This document shows positions 11,083-23,526 of a stretch of DNA of 64,000 nt, one piece after another. Origin of the DNA: Rotaria sordida (Eukaryota > Rotifera > Eurotatoria > Philodinida > Philodinidae); the NCBI GenBank assembly GCA_905250125.1, contig CAJNOL010000587.1, forward strand, positions 56,771 through 120,770, in the 5' to 3' direction. Under the pieces are notes generated by a model. That model did no database searches and was not told the DNA's origin. It saw nothing but the letters and a program-made list of their open reading frames with translations. The position numbers and the translations under genes are program-made. Each line of letters starts with the position of its first letter. Positions within the stretch are counted from its first letter, which is position 1.

Positions 11083-13628
11083 TGGTGATTCTGTATCATC
11101 ATCATCAGGTGTAGGTAGTATTGATGTTGATCAAGTATCATCACATGGAACAATTTCATCAAATGGTGTCTCACCATCAGGTACAAATCGTGAAGATTAT
11201 TTTGTAAATTAATCAACATATGAAAATGAACCAGTTGTTGAGAATCTTCATGCACTTCAATCAATATTTGTTGATTCATTATCAACTGTTCATCCAAATG
11301 TTCAAAGAAATTTAGAACAAATACTTCAAATAAATCAACAACAACCACAATTTGAAAATCGTTTGTTTGTTTGTTTGTTTGTTTTATTTTTTAAGAGAAA
11401 AATATTTTTTTTTTGTTAGCATATACAATCTTGATACGTCAAACATCAGTACCACCATTTGGACAATGATCATCACCAGACCGTAAATCTTAATAATAAA
11501 TAACAAAAAATAAAAATTTACTAAAAAAAATCTAGTTCAATATTCTCCTCCATCATTATTAGTAACATATTCAAGTACAAATAGTGGTGGATCAAATAAT
11601 GGTAATCATAATCGGTCAACAACATCATTTTCAGGTGTAACACAAAATTCAACAATTGATATTAATTTAAATGGTCTTTTTCAAGCATCATTAATACGTC
11701 GTATGGAACAATCAATGCAAGTTCGAGCAAAATTTGGTTCATTAGGAGGACCACAAGAATGCCAATTTAATGTTCCACATGGTTTTTGTCTTGGTATTCA
11801 TGAAGAAGCAATTGTTGCGAATAAAAATAATCATCAAATACAAATCTTTGATAAAAATGGTCAATATAAATATCAATTTGGTATGCCGAAAAAAGAAGAA
11901 GGACAATTATGGTATCCAAAAAAAGTTGCTGTTTATTACAAGTGAGGGAATATTTGTTGTTTATGATGGAGGAAACGAAAGAAGTAGAATGCAAACATTT
12001 ACAAAAAATAGACATTTTATTAGGAAAATTTCTATTCGTTATATTGATATTGTTGCTAGTTTAGCTATTACACAACAAGGTTAGAGGTTTTTTCCTTCAA
12101 TATTCAATGAAAATGATTTATTTATTTTCTAGGAAATATTCTTGCTATTGATTCTGTATCACCAACGGTTTTTTGTATAAGTAATGAATATTTTATTTGC
12201 GATTTTAACGTATTTTAAATTATTAATAAGAAAAATTTAAAGAGTGAAACATCGCTTTTTAAATGAGATGAATAGTACGCAGATTTGTTTAGATGCCAAT
12301 CTTTACACCATAGCGATCAGAGATTAAAGATAAACTCAAATTTTTTAGAGAACATTATTTGCCTCTTCGTCCCCTTAGATGCGCGCTCGTACTTAGGTTC
12401 TGATGAGCAAGTTCCCGTTCTTCATAATTATACATTTGTTACCTAGAAAGCTACTATAATTAAGTGGTTAAGTTGTTCGGCACGTACTACTAAAGTACTG
12501 TGTTTGGTCCTCGATGTCATCAGATATAGAATGACCTTCTAACGTCTGTTTGTTTAGGATCATCCGTACGATAGTACACTGACTACGTCGTGACATACAT
12601 CAATTCTTGTTGCTAATATGTTGTTAATTAGTTTTCTGTCGGAAGCTAAAGTGATTGAGCGGAAAAACTTTGAGTCAGGTCGACCCTCTGTACAAAGCTA
12701 TCACTAGGATGATTGCAGGAAAGGTCTCAGGCTTTCGAAACTGTCTCGAAGCAGTACCAACACCGTTAAGTAGCTGAAAGGCAGAGTATTGTTCTTCTGA
12801 TTGTCTACAAAGCTGCCAGCCCAACTTTTGTAGAATAGAAATATGAAACAGATAATAGAATAGATTTTACGGGCTGTAGGAACATGGAAAAAGCTCACCC
12901 AATACTTTAACACTACTTTCCGTTGATGTTGAACGAAAACTCTGCAGAAATCTTCTAGATAATATCCATATAAGTGTTGATTGGTCGTACTTATTCTTTG
13001 AGTCAATTTCGATAGATCAAAGTTTCCGAGCTCGGAATTTCGTCATTGGAAAGAGTGTACTCCAAGTTGTCTAATTGTATAGCATTTATGTGTTTTTCAT
13101 ACGAAAGTGAATTTCTTGACCTAGATCCCACGCTAACGACGAGTTGCATTCTTTCAATTGATTATTTAAAAATGAGTTTGTAATATCAATTTAACTCCTC
13201 CTCTAGATCTGTCACTGGTTTTTTATTTTGAAAGAACTTAAAAATAGCTTTGTATTTGTTAAGGGGCATTATGTCATTGTATTTGATGAAGATGAAACAT
13301 TTTTATGACGTATTGGTTCGGAAAGTGTAACTAACTTTCCAAACAGAATTGATATAGATGATGCCGGTAAGACTAAAAATTATTCTCTATAAAAAAAAAA
13401 AGTTGCTGATTATAATTTACAGATGATGTAATCATTGATGATTCACACGGAAATCGTTTTCATATAGCTGTATTTACACGTACAAGTGATTTTTTACAAG
13501 AATTTCATTGTCCATATGTGAAAGTTTCACGTTGTTGTGAATTAAAAATAACATCGGATGGTTTTATCGTAACATTAACCAAAAACAATCATCATGCACT
13601 TGTTTTAAATAGCCTTTATTTAACATAA
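11083..13628 (+). pseudogene. decayed Brat/NCL-1-type NHL-repeat gene
   Basis: Exon-like blocks 11083-11360, 11420-11482, 11536-12077, 12133-12209, 13264-13366 and 13423-13628 join at GT-AG sites and read as a Ser/Asn-rich linker followed by NHL beta-propeller repeats. Visible NHL features include [28 protein letters not shown], and the family-typical end [10 protein letters not shown] then K-N-N-H-H-A-L-V-L. Live relatives (Brat, NCL-1, TRIM-NHL) are RNA-binding translational repressors. This copy has in-frame stops at about 11212 (TAA), 11467 (TGA) and 13305 (TGA in place of an Arg codon), and a one-base frameshift near 11930-11945. No RING, B-box or start exon was found upstream. The 1054-bp intron 12210-13263 is far longer than the others and contains a tRNA-like relic. 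Confidence 0.75.
12450..12520 (+). repeat. tRNA-like (SINE-type) relic
   Basis: The stretch contains AAGTGGTTAAGTTGTTCGGC, close to the D-arm/A-box of Ser/Leu-type tRNAs. A GTAC stem with a 7-nt loop TACTAAA (anticodon position CTA) follows, then GGTCCTCGATGTC as a weakened B-box. Acceptor and T-stem pairing is poor, so a working tRNA is unlikely. A tRNA-derived SINE head is the simplest reading. It lies inside the long intron of the NHL pseudogene. Confidence 0.35.
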
Positions 13629-15511
13629 ATTGTCATATTTGTTTTTTGTTGTTGAAAGTGAATAGTCGTGTGAGAAATGAGCTCAAGTCAAAGATCATAA
13701 TTGATTTTGAAGAAAAACTAGTGCGACCATTCTTTTTCTTTTTTGTTTTTTATTTTCTAGGTATGTTCTTTCTGTTGGTGTGTTAATTCTGGTTAAGGAA
13801 TCTCGCTCAATCCTTACCCATTTATTCTATATTTTCTATTTTCTTTTTCTAAAGGCATTTTTTGTTTCGCATCATGATTGGCAGATATTAAATTAATTTT
13901 CTATTATATGTTGAAGAGCATATGTGTTAGTCTCTTCCAACATCTTTTTTTTTGTGTTTTTTTTCGTTTCGAGTTTTGCAATATGAGAGTGGTCAGCTCG
14001 TTTTTTTTTCGATGTTCTCTTTATCTTATTTTCCTATTCTGTTTTTTTTCTCTTGTATTCGTTTTTTTCTTCTTATGCTCTTGCTCTTGCTTGTGCTATT
14101 CATTTAAATACATATTAACACTTTACTCAAGGTAACAATGGAATTAAATTTAGAATTTAAATTAAATTCTTTTTAAAAGTAGATTGATCCTTAAATTTGT
14201 AAGAAAAATCTATTTATATTTAATGAAATGATGAACTATCTAACTGTGACAAGAAATGTAAGCAGAGAGAATAAATTAATTTATAGATGAATCAAATATA
14301 CTGTTTCTCGATCTTTTTTTCGCTTTATTGATCAAATGATTTTTGAAACTATGTTAGAAGAACCACTATGATACAGTAGTACAAGATTAACCTATCAATT
14401 TGATTCGAGATAAATGAATAGAATCGATGTGAGCGATGAAAGAAAGACATGCAAACGAATGAAAAATGCGCTGAATTGTAACAGCGATTTTTCGATGATG
14501 GTAAACATGTAAAGAATGACAATATATATTTATAAAATATTACTTTCATCAAGCTTATATTTATTAGAAAGAGTATTTTAGGTGTATAAAAAAAGGTACA
14601 AAAAATGTACAAAATAACCTATTTATTTTTGAGTTCAGAGTCAATGTCGGCTATGAAATCATCAAAATTTACAGTAGTTTACTAAATTTTTTCCTTTAAA
14701 GTCATCCTATACTTGACGCTATTAGACAACTTTTAAATGTTTTCGTAGGAAAATGGACTAGTAATCAAGTGACATCGCAAAAAACAAATAAGCGAGAAGC
14801 CATTAAGGAATATCCAACGTCTATGTTTTGTCTAAAGCTCTATTAAAACAACGAAAGTAGTAAATGTAACAAATCTATTCTCTTGGATTTTGAATCCTTA
14901 GAAAAGTCTAAATCATTTCTTTAACAAGGATGCCTAAAAGTAATCACGTGCGCGAATACTCTATATTTAAAGATTTTTTGTTTTTTGTTTGAAAAGATTG
15001 CAAATGTCATATTTTTATGGATGAATTATTCATGAATAACTATACTAAATAATGATCATAGAAAATTTTGACTCGTCTTATTTTTAACACATCTATATTA
15101 TCATTCTCACGTTTAAAAATATCCATCATAGATCAGTATTAAATAATTAAAACAACGCGTCAGATCAACTTGATTTATTCAGTATAAAACAAGATTTTTA
15201 CAAAGGATTATTTATCGCAACATCTACAAACTAAATAAATTGTTGTTGCTCGAAATATTCCTCTGAACCATCAAAATATGATCAGACGATATTAAATTTT
15301 TCTTTTAAATGAAATACATTAGTTGAAGTCCAACAGCAAGATATAAGATTATTCCCCTTTGAAGTTAAATCAATAGAACATGTGAACTTTTCATCTTGTG
15401 CATGTTTCTTGTCTATAAGTACAAAGATAATTAACACACTTCGCTGGTCGGATATTGAAGTCGAGGTGGATGTTTTCGTCCACGTCGTTTCTATAAAAAA
15501 AAAGAAAGATA
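13629..15511. other. intergenic region with T-rich tracts and one dispersed-repeat copy
   Basis: Downstream of the NHL pseudogene the sequence is rich in T tracts (13730-14130), which create meaningless Phe/Leu-rich open frames. A copy of a dispersed repeat lies at 15012-15078 and is listed separately. Nothing else is recognised. Confidence 0.4.
15012..15078 (-). repeat. dispersed repeat, copy 1
   Basis: About 65 bp (from TTTTTATGGATGAATTATTC onward, including AATGATCATAGAAAATTTT) match the reverse complement of 31935-31997 with only a few differences. The second copy runs into the assembly gap. The likeness indicates an interspersed repeat family; its full length is not visible here. Confidence 0.65.
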
Positions 15512-16080
15512 TAGGACTCACGAGGGAACATATTTGAGTGTTCTCCCTGAGAACCAGTCTAAAACCATTCTATTCTTGAAAGAACTTGATGAATATATCT
15601 AATATCAATGTCTTAGCTGCTTTCATTTCGATCTGCAAAAATTCGAGAAAAAAAACTTTGTTATTTTCATGACATTTTCTCCTATCGTAGCTGTATCATA
15701 TGTTCACTTGTATAAGATTTACAAGAATGATTATTTTTTAACAGAAGAACCATTGAAAATAGGCAAGATCTAACATGAAGAAGACGTTTATCTGTCACCA
15801 ATAACAGCATTACATGTATAATTCTGTTCATTTCCGATGGCTCTTCAATTAAAAAAAAATGATCATTCTTGTAAATCTTATACAAGTGAACATATGATAC
15901 AGCTACGATAGGAGAAAATGTCATGAAAATAACAAAGTTTTTTTTCTTGCATTTTTGCAGATCGGAATGAAAGCAGTTAAGACATTGATATTAGATATAT
16001 TCATCAAGGTCTCTCAAGAATAGAATAGTTTTAAACTGGTTCTCAGGAGGGATACTCAAATATGTTCCCTCGTAAGACCT
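15512..16080. mobile_element. 569-bp foldback element
   Basis: Arms of about 220 bp (15512-15735 and 15860-16080) are inverted copies of each other around a spacer of about 120 bp. Each outer end carries CGAGGGAACATATTTGAG, preceded by TAGGACTCA on the left and AGGTCTTA on the right strand. Open frames across the arms are by-products of the palindrome. No transposase is encoded. The ends differ from those of the element at 6960-7683, so this is a second foldback family. Confidence 0.85.
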
Positions 16081-17692
16081 AAAAAAGAAACAATAATATT
16101 TTATTTCTTCTAACACAACCGTGTAAACGAAACGAAAAACTTGACTAAGTCAATCCTTGATCGCATTATAGATCTAAGAATACAACAAATTTCAATTAAT
16201 CAATAGTGCTATATGTGTTATTGTCTCATTCTAAAATTGAATATATAGTTTAAATTAGAGACATTTTATATATCGAACAACCGTCAACTTTGAAAAATTC
16301 CTTAGTTTCATTGTCAATTATAAAAAAATCTGTTTCCATATTGAAAATCTAATAATCTATTGTAATGGAAACTTCTTTATAACGAACTGCTGAAAGCAAT
16401 GAGATAAGCATAGCAATTATTTTCTATTATCCTTAATGGGAACATGTCTGGAAGGAGGAGAAGCCGCAGAAATCTTGATATAAAGTTACGTTTGCATTTC
16501 TAAAATAACAAATAACGTTCATCAACAGTCGATTCCCCCTGTCCTAGACTGAAGGAATAACTGTACGCATATAGTTGCATGTAGATATCAACGTACATTA
16601 ACGAATTTGGGCGACACATCAACATTATAAGATGTAGGAGTTGCTTTTCCTTAAAAAAAGTTTGAGAAAGAAATAGTAAGTTATTACTTTTCCTAACTAT
16701 AGAAGAACATATATAATTGAATGTAAATTTGTTACTCAAGGAAAGAAGATATACTACATGAAGGAACCAAGAACATCTGCGATAAGTGTCATGGACTATT
16801 ATGTATACAAACGTTCTGTTGTTTCATTTTTCACATCTTTTGATTCGATATTCCTTTTTTGAAACAAAAATGTATTTGTATTTAATTATAGAATTATAAC
16901 GATATTGTTGATAACAATGGTTAATTTCAATCGTTGTGACCATAGATGATCTTTCTTAGTCTGCTACACTGTCTTTTGAAGTATAACTATCAACTGGTCA
17001 TTTTTACTCTAGTTACCGAATGATCATAGTAATCATGTTACAGACACAAACAGAGAGATATAAGTGAATTTTCAGTTGTTAGATTCTATCTTTATAATCT
17101 AGGTAATATAAACTTTGACGTATTTGATAAATGATCTGAATAATTGCTTCAACTAAGATAATTAAATTATCTTTTTCTTCCATGTCATCTAAAACTTCAA
17201 CAATAAAACATATAATTAATGATTGACATATAAATCAGTGTCTTTCAGCTTTCAATTGAAACCGAAAATAGAATGTATGGTTAATAGTATCATTAAACGA
17301 ATACACATCGACTCCTCATTTCTTTCTGTCTTTATTGATTAAGAGGCATTGGAAATGACTGTTTGCAGATGAAATCTTTTCTTCCCTCCTTCCAGCTTGT
17401 ATAATGCATCGACGACAAATGTACAACATATTGAGACAGCCGAAAAAAAGAAGAAGAGAAGATGCGACGCAAAATGAGGATGTATTTGTATGTAAGTATT
17501 GCAAGACGAGCCAATGTATTGTTGAGTATATACGTGTTGATTGAGTTGTAGAGACAACGATGAAGAGAATAAAAGCCATATGAGATGAGAGGTGACGGTA
17601 ATACGACGAGACAATCAAGAACAAAACGACAACAACAACATTCACTCTAACTAATAAATCAAGAATTTATACTAGTCTTCTAATATATAAAA
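16081..17692. other. intergenic region upstream of the 117-residue gene
   Basis: No gene was supported. Minus-strand open frames around 17316-17645 overlap each other in three frames and have no family signature. The last 50 bp (17645-17692) is AT-rich leader-like sequence before the next start codon. Confidence 0.35.
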
Positions 17693-18512
17693 ATGACTGA
17701 TGTAGAGAAACAAAATGATGATGAACCAGTAGTAGAAGAACAATATCAAACAACAGATGATAATATATCATCATTGATCGAACAAATATATGAACAACTA
17801 GTATGTATTTTTCTATCCTATTAATTAGAATATTGTTAAAATACTAGATTAACTTCACAAAAGCTTGGAGAATGTCTTTCTTATACATATTTGCTTCTTT
17901 AGGCTTTTCGAATCTTTTTGAAAATAATAAGTTCTATTGAAGAAACTATATATATGTATATATGTATCCTAAAGATAAATAAATACAAGAGTTTTGTTTT
18001 TTTTTTAAATTCATTTGATCCATCATTGACTATGTTTATCATTATAGAAGAGAATCATAGACATGATTGTCTATCTATTATGTAGAAACTAATGGTTATC
18101 AAGTGCTTATCAAACATCAACAAAATAGAAGAAGAAGATAACGATATTTCTTTTGTTGATCTAAAAAGAACCGTTAATGGATTATTTTTTTTCTAAAATA
18201 AATCTTATCAATAAAATTTACATATACAAATTACAAATTTCATTAACTGAAAAAATTTTTGTTTAGATTCGTATGCGTCAAGATGACCTTGAATTGACAG
18301 AACAATTAACATCTCTTTACGATGATCTATGCAATCTTCGACAAATACTTACAAATCCTCAAATAAACTCCAATAGAGACATTACAGATATACCAATTCA
18401 TATCGATTCTTCAAAATCAACTTATTTTTATTCAAAACAACGTTCAGACAGTGAACCAAATATTTTAACTGATCGTTTACGTCTAATTACAATAATAGAT
18501 GACTTACAATAA
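17693..18512 (+). CDS. small acidic/coiled-coil-like protein, unrecognised
   Basis: Exons 17693-17800 and 18267-18512 join in phase 0 to 117 residues. The first exon is Asp/Glu/Gln-rich (V-E-K-Q-N-D-D-E-P-V-V-E-E). Across the junction there is a helical, heptad-like stretch containing M-R-Q-D-D-L-E-L-T-E-Q-L-T-S-L-Y-D-D-L. It is followed by a Ser/Asp-rich tail with S-D-S-E-P-N. Short proteins with a single conserved coiled coil of this kind include the FAM167 family, but the likeness is too thin to name it. The intron is 466 bp. The start is the first ATG in frame, preceded by an A-rich context (ATAAAA). There is no signal peptide or membrane segment. Confidence 0.55.
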
Positions 18513-19993
18513 ATATAAATACGGTGAGAATATTGAATGATATTCTTAAGTTAAGTTTTATCTGAATATATTATATTATTCAAGAATAAATTTTTTTTTA
18601 TTATATTCTAGTCAATATAGAACTTTTTTGAAATTTATTTCACTGATTCATTCATACTAACAGAAAATATAAGATTTTTATAAAAAAAAAAAAAAGAAGA
18701 AAGTCATAGTTTACTTAAAATCAAACTTACTATTTGTTCAATAGATTCTTCAACTGATTGAATAAGATGTTGATCATAAAGTGAATGAAAGACTATATAC
18801 TTAAATGAATAGTTTTTGAAGACAAAATCAACATGTTAGTATTCAAAAAGCAATATGAGATTAGATTTAAGTTGAAGAAAAACTTTATCAAAACAAGTTT
18901 TCAAATTTATTATACAATAGAAATAATCAAGAATAATATTAACAAATTTTAATAAAAAGAATTATAAGGATTTGAACAAGTATGTTTAGATGAACATGAT
19001 TGTAATATTGATTTGTTTGATTCAATTAATGGAACTAAAATGATCGTGATGAAATATTTCTGAAATCAGATTAAAAACAAAAACGATTTCCATTTTACAC
19101 ATGACTACTTAATTTCATTAGAGTATTAATGATTTCTCTATATAAATCAAGATGAGATATGACTTTTTTTTTTGACAAGAAAACGCATGTTTTTCATTGA
19201 TAACACTTTTTTGATTTCATCATTTGTGAAACTGTTGGTAGTAGAATGATATTTAAAACAATCAGCTATTTATTATTCCATTAAAAATTATCTTGAAATT
19301 CAAAATGATGATAACGTAAACATCGATGCGATGAGAGAAATAAATTTACAATGCTAAAAATAATTCATATTAATATATTCAAAGAAGATTTCAATAGAAT
19401 TCATCGAGTAATATTTGTCCCATAGAGCATGAAATGAACCGGCGATCGTAAGCATAACAATATATTAGAAAATCAAAAATGTAATATCGGATCAATGCTT
19501 CGCCTTCGATTAATTGAAAAAATGTAGTTTTATCGGTTATTGTGTTCGATCGATTTCTCTATGTTGATCATACAAACAACTGTTGAAATAATTGGGTCAA
19601 AAACAATGCTTAATCATTTGGATACAAAAGCTAGTTGCTATCTGTTGATGATTAAGCAATAATTACAATCGTAAAAGACTTTAGAATTGATAGATTAATC
19701 TCTCTTTTCATGATATACGTAAAAAGGAGACATCTATTAAATAAAATTCATATGTCATTCTTTCTTTTCTTTTTTTTTTAATTTCTTTCTTTTAAATGAA
19801 AATTGTTTTTTTCTTCTTCTTCTAATAATTTTTCATGTGAGCGAGAAAATAATATTATTACAGTTTTTTTTTTACAATTTTCTTTTTTCATTACTCTAAC
19901 AGAAGAAAAAAAGAAAATTTTAAAGTAGAACAGAATGAAAGAGAACAAGAAACGAGAAAAAGAACAATAAAGAGTTCTCTGCTATGCAACGTG
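18513..19993. other. intergenic region
   Basis: AT-rich spacer between the 117-residue gene and the zinc-finger gene. Long T tracts occur at 19760-19890. No exon, RNA gene or inverted repeat was found. Confidence 0.35.
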
Positions 19994-22494
19994 ATGGACG
20001 TCGATAGTGACATGTATGGAGTAGACAAGAACAGCTTTGTCGAAAGCTCCTATCAAGTGAACGATGATATATCAATTCCTATTTATGCTGATGTACAACT
20101 TTATCCATGTTCAAATTGCGGTCGTAACTTTAATACTGAATCTTTGGTAGAGAAAATTTTCAGTTGTCAAAAAAGGACATATATGATGACTCATTTTTGT
20201 TATTTTCTAAATTATTAGCGTAAACATCAACCGATTTGTAGAAAAACTTCCCAAAAGCAACCGCGAAAAGTTTTTGACACGGGTAAACAACGTGCTACAG
20301 ATTCTGATGTGCCTTATACAGCAACCAAAGAAACTACACAGGTTTGATAAATACCTAAGAAGAAAAAAAATCAACAAATTTTTCAAAAATTTACTCACAA
20401 AACAAAAAGAATTTAATTATTTTATAATAAATTTTAGTTTTATAATGAAGGTATTAAACCTAAACAGAATAATCAGAAGAAAAGGCCAAGTAATTGGAGA
20501 GAAGGTCATAATGCATTAGTACGTACAATTCGTGAAGCTCGACAAATAACACAAGCCATGGAAACCGGTGCCCCATTACCAAAACAAACACCATCACAAA
20601 TTCCAAGTGATTATGTTCAATGTGAATATTGTCAACGTCATTTTAATAAACATTCAGCTGAACGACACATTCCTTTGTATGATGTTTTATTATTATTATT
20701 ATTATTTTGTTTCTGTTGAAATCATTTAATCTATTTTTAAATTAATAATCAGTTGTGAAACTCAACATAAACGAAAACAGATGCAATATGCAGCAGCAGC
20801 AAATAATACGCGTAATGCTGGTGGAAGTCTAGGCCGACAAGGACGAGTAAATTTTCTATTAATAATTGAAAAACACTTTTGTTTTTGTTATATAGGCATA
20901 TCAACAGCAGTATAGTGAGTCAATAGGAAATAGTTCGTAAAGAAAAAAAAATTTCTTATGAATTTTCAGGTTTTGACTCACCTAAAGGAAGTGCTAATAA
21001 ACAACATCAAATTAATTCAGCACCTTCTACTTTTGCATCAAGACGTCCTCAAAAGTAACTTATAGGATATAATTATTTTTTTGTCAAATTTACATGAAGA
21101 ACGGAAATTTTAGAACCAATGATGAAAAAGATTATCGAAGACCACCATTAAATCCAAATGCATTTAAAAAAACTCATTTTGGCGAGGTATTTAACACAAA
21201 AAATAAAATAATAATAATTTATCAAAAATTATTATTTTATAAAATACAAAATCATTGTGATTTATTGTTTTAACATGAAATATAGAGATTATGGATTAAG
21301 TAAAGTTATACAGATATAGACAAATAAGTAGACATACAATAATACCAATAAAAATATCAAACAAAGATATAAAGTGTTCATTTTTTAATACATTCTTGAA
21401 TAATATCTGTTGATAAGTCATTCGATGCTTCATTGAATACATTGTCTAACGTATCTTGTGACTTGAGATTCTTTTTGTTTTAGTATTTTCTGTACGTGAC
21501 AAAGTATCATATTAGTTTAATAGTTTTAAAATCAGGACTATAACCTGATGGTTTATACAATGTTACAGTCACAAGTTGAACTAGAGAATTTACTCAATGA
21601 AACATAAAATCATCTATCAATTAGAAAAAAAACAAATTCAAACGCTATATGAACATTTTCTATCTTCGTTTGATATTTTTATTTGTATTATTGTATGTCT
21701 ACGTTTGTATTATCCGCCTATACCTGCATAACTCTATGTAATCTAAACATGTATCGAGCCCGAGTAGCTCAGGTACATACTCTAGTCTAAAGTATATAAC
21801 TTGATATGTTGTTGGTCCATGATATTCTCTTCAAATGTTCTTTTATTTTCATTCAGCTGAGTAACAGATGTATCTTTTCCCATTGACTTTCTTTACATAA
21901 ATCCGCATAGAGAAACAGTCAATATTCATGTTAAAACTCAACATATTTTTATTGCCAGTGTATAGAAACTACAAAATATATCGAGACTGATCGAATTCAA
22001 GCTCGGTACAAGCTCTAATTGAATCCATAATCTATATATTTCATGTTAAAAAGAATGAATTACAATGATTTTATCATTGATAATTTAATTGCTAGACATC
22101 AACAAATAATATAAATGGTACACCACCTAAATATGGTAGTTACCGAACAACAAAAACACGTAGTGCAACAGGTACTCATCTACCTGGTATGATGCGTACA
22201 GGTCGAACTATTGAAAATGGTGATTTAAATATAATGGCAGCAACTGGACGAGGACAACAAAAACCTGATGCTTCACCACAAATGCAACGACGTGCAACAG
22301 GACTCAAAACACGATCACCAAGTCCAGCACGTCGACCGCCACAAGTTGATGGATTTTTACAGCAACAACAACAACAACAACAAAAAACACGTGTGCCTAC
22401 AGCAGCAAAACATTGTCATGAATGTGGTGAAGCTTTTCCTGTTGAATGGGCGAAATTTTGTTGTGAGTGTGGTGCAAAACGTTTGGGCCTTTAA
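19994..22494 (+). CDS. ZC2HC1-type C2HC zinc-finger protein
   Basis: Eight exons (19994-20146, 20219-20341, 20438-20676, 20753-20846, 20896-20914, 20970-21054, 21114-21186, 22096-22494) join in frame to 394 residues. Finger 1 is C39-x2-C42-x11-H54-x3-C58, with its Cys pair and its His/Cys pair on separate exons. Finger 2 is C-E-Y-C-Q-R-H-F-N-K-H then E-R-H-I-P-F-C, the last Cys being created by an exon junction. This paired C2HC layout is that of ZC2HC1A/B/C (FAM164), about 325 residues in vertebrates; their molecular role is poorly known. The C-terminus adds CHECG and CCECG, a possible extra zinc site. The middle is basic and Ser/Pro/Gln-rich, with a polyQ run. Exon 5 is only 19 nt. The last intron (909 bp) contains a foldback element. 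The start is the ATG at 19994, which opens the exon carrying finger 1. Confidence 0.85.
21268..22051. mobile_element. foldback element with nested insertion, in the ZC2HC1 intron
   Basis: The outer ends read TTTTAACATGAAATATAGAG and, reversed, TTTTAACATGAAATATATAG. The left arm (21268-21357) is also the inverse of 21663-21745, including TTTGATATTTTTATT and TATTGTATGTCTAC. The right arm is therefore split: about 270 bp (near 21750-22016) separate its inner and outer parts. That piece has GAGC-rich ends (CGAGCCCGAGTAGCTC on the left; reversed right end TAGAGCTTGTACCGAGCT) and resembles a nested hAT-like insertion. No coding capacity is seen. Confidence 0.65.
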
Positions 22495-23172
22495 TTTTTA
22501 TTTGTATTTGTGTATTTTATTCGATTATATGCTGTATATAAATTGCAAACTACGTGCAAATTTTGCTTTTCTTTTTATAATCAAATGTTAAGAAGTACAA
22601 TCATTGATTATCAGATGCTTCATTGTTTCTTTTTTTCATTATTTTGCGTCATCTTTAATTTTGCTTTTTTTCATCATGAAAAAAAAAAATTTTCTTAGCA
22701 TATTTTTACATATTAATTATTTGATTAAGTTTGTGTAATATTCATATTGACAAACAAAGAAAACAAACATGTTCTTTTGTTCTTCGAAAAATCTAAATCA
22801 AATATGAAGCATTAGAATCATTTCATCTAGTATAGAAAGATCAACAAATGAGAAATTTAAATAATATCGATTGAAAAATAAAAATGAACAAAAGTAATGT
22901 TTAAAAAAAAGAAATTTTAATATTAAAAATCAACATACTTAAGATAAATTTATATTAAATCTTCTCTGATCTCTTCTGAATATCTTAATGTATCCAATCA
23001 TATTGAGATTTAGTTTTTCTCAAAAAGATTTATATATGCAGATGCTTAAAACAACTGAGTTATTTATACTATATATAAATAATGATATGACTTGAGCGCC
23101 TTTATATATTTTTGTGATTCCTATATTTTTTTTTGTGTCTGTTTCTGATATATTACTGTTCTCGATTAACAC

Positions 23173-23526
23173 ATGTCGTGTAAGAATGGTACGAAATATA
23201 TAGAAGGCAAATGTCTTGAATCACATCGTAATAAATTAGACAAATTTATAAAAGATTGTCAAGGTGGTATTGTGACATTACCAGAACATCAATTTAATTG
23301 TCCATCATGTGTTAAGTATGACAAATCACCTTGTCAAATTCCTTCATGGGTTAAACCTCCATGTGATGGTTTGTCGACAAATTAATCTTAAGTTTTATCT
23401 AGTCTTTTTGTTTTTTTTTAAATAGGTGTAAAATGTTTTAATTGTCCACCGAAATATCTATGTTTTGATACAAATTCTTGTCATTTTGTAAACATTGATG
23501 AAGAAATTAAGCAAAAATCGAACTGA
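23173..23526 (+). CDS. small cysteine-rich protein, unrecognised
   Basis: Exons 23173-23368 and 23426-23526 (intron 57 bp, phase 1) encode 98 residues with 11 cysteines: C3, C14, C29, C43, C46, C54, C64, C69, C72, C78, C84. Two CxxC pairs (C43-P-S-C46 and C69-F-N-C72) suggest zinc binding or a disulfide knot. There is no hydrophobic signal peptide at the chosen start, so secretion is not supported unless an upstream exon exists. The Cys spacing continues smoothly across the splice junction, which supports the gene model. It lies on the same strand, about 680 bp downstream of the ZC2HC1-type gene. I do not recognise the family. Confidence 0.65.

Noticed and set aside
12450-12520. Functional suppressor-type tRNA (CTA anticodon)
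   Set aside because: Acceptor and T stems do not pair well and the B-box is degraded; a relic is more likely.
17316-17645. Three overlapping minus-strand open frames
   Set aside because: Same DNA open in three frames, low complexity, no homology recognised.
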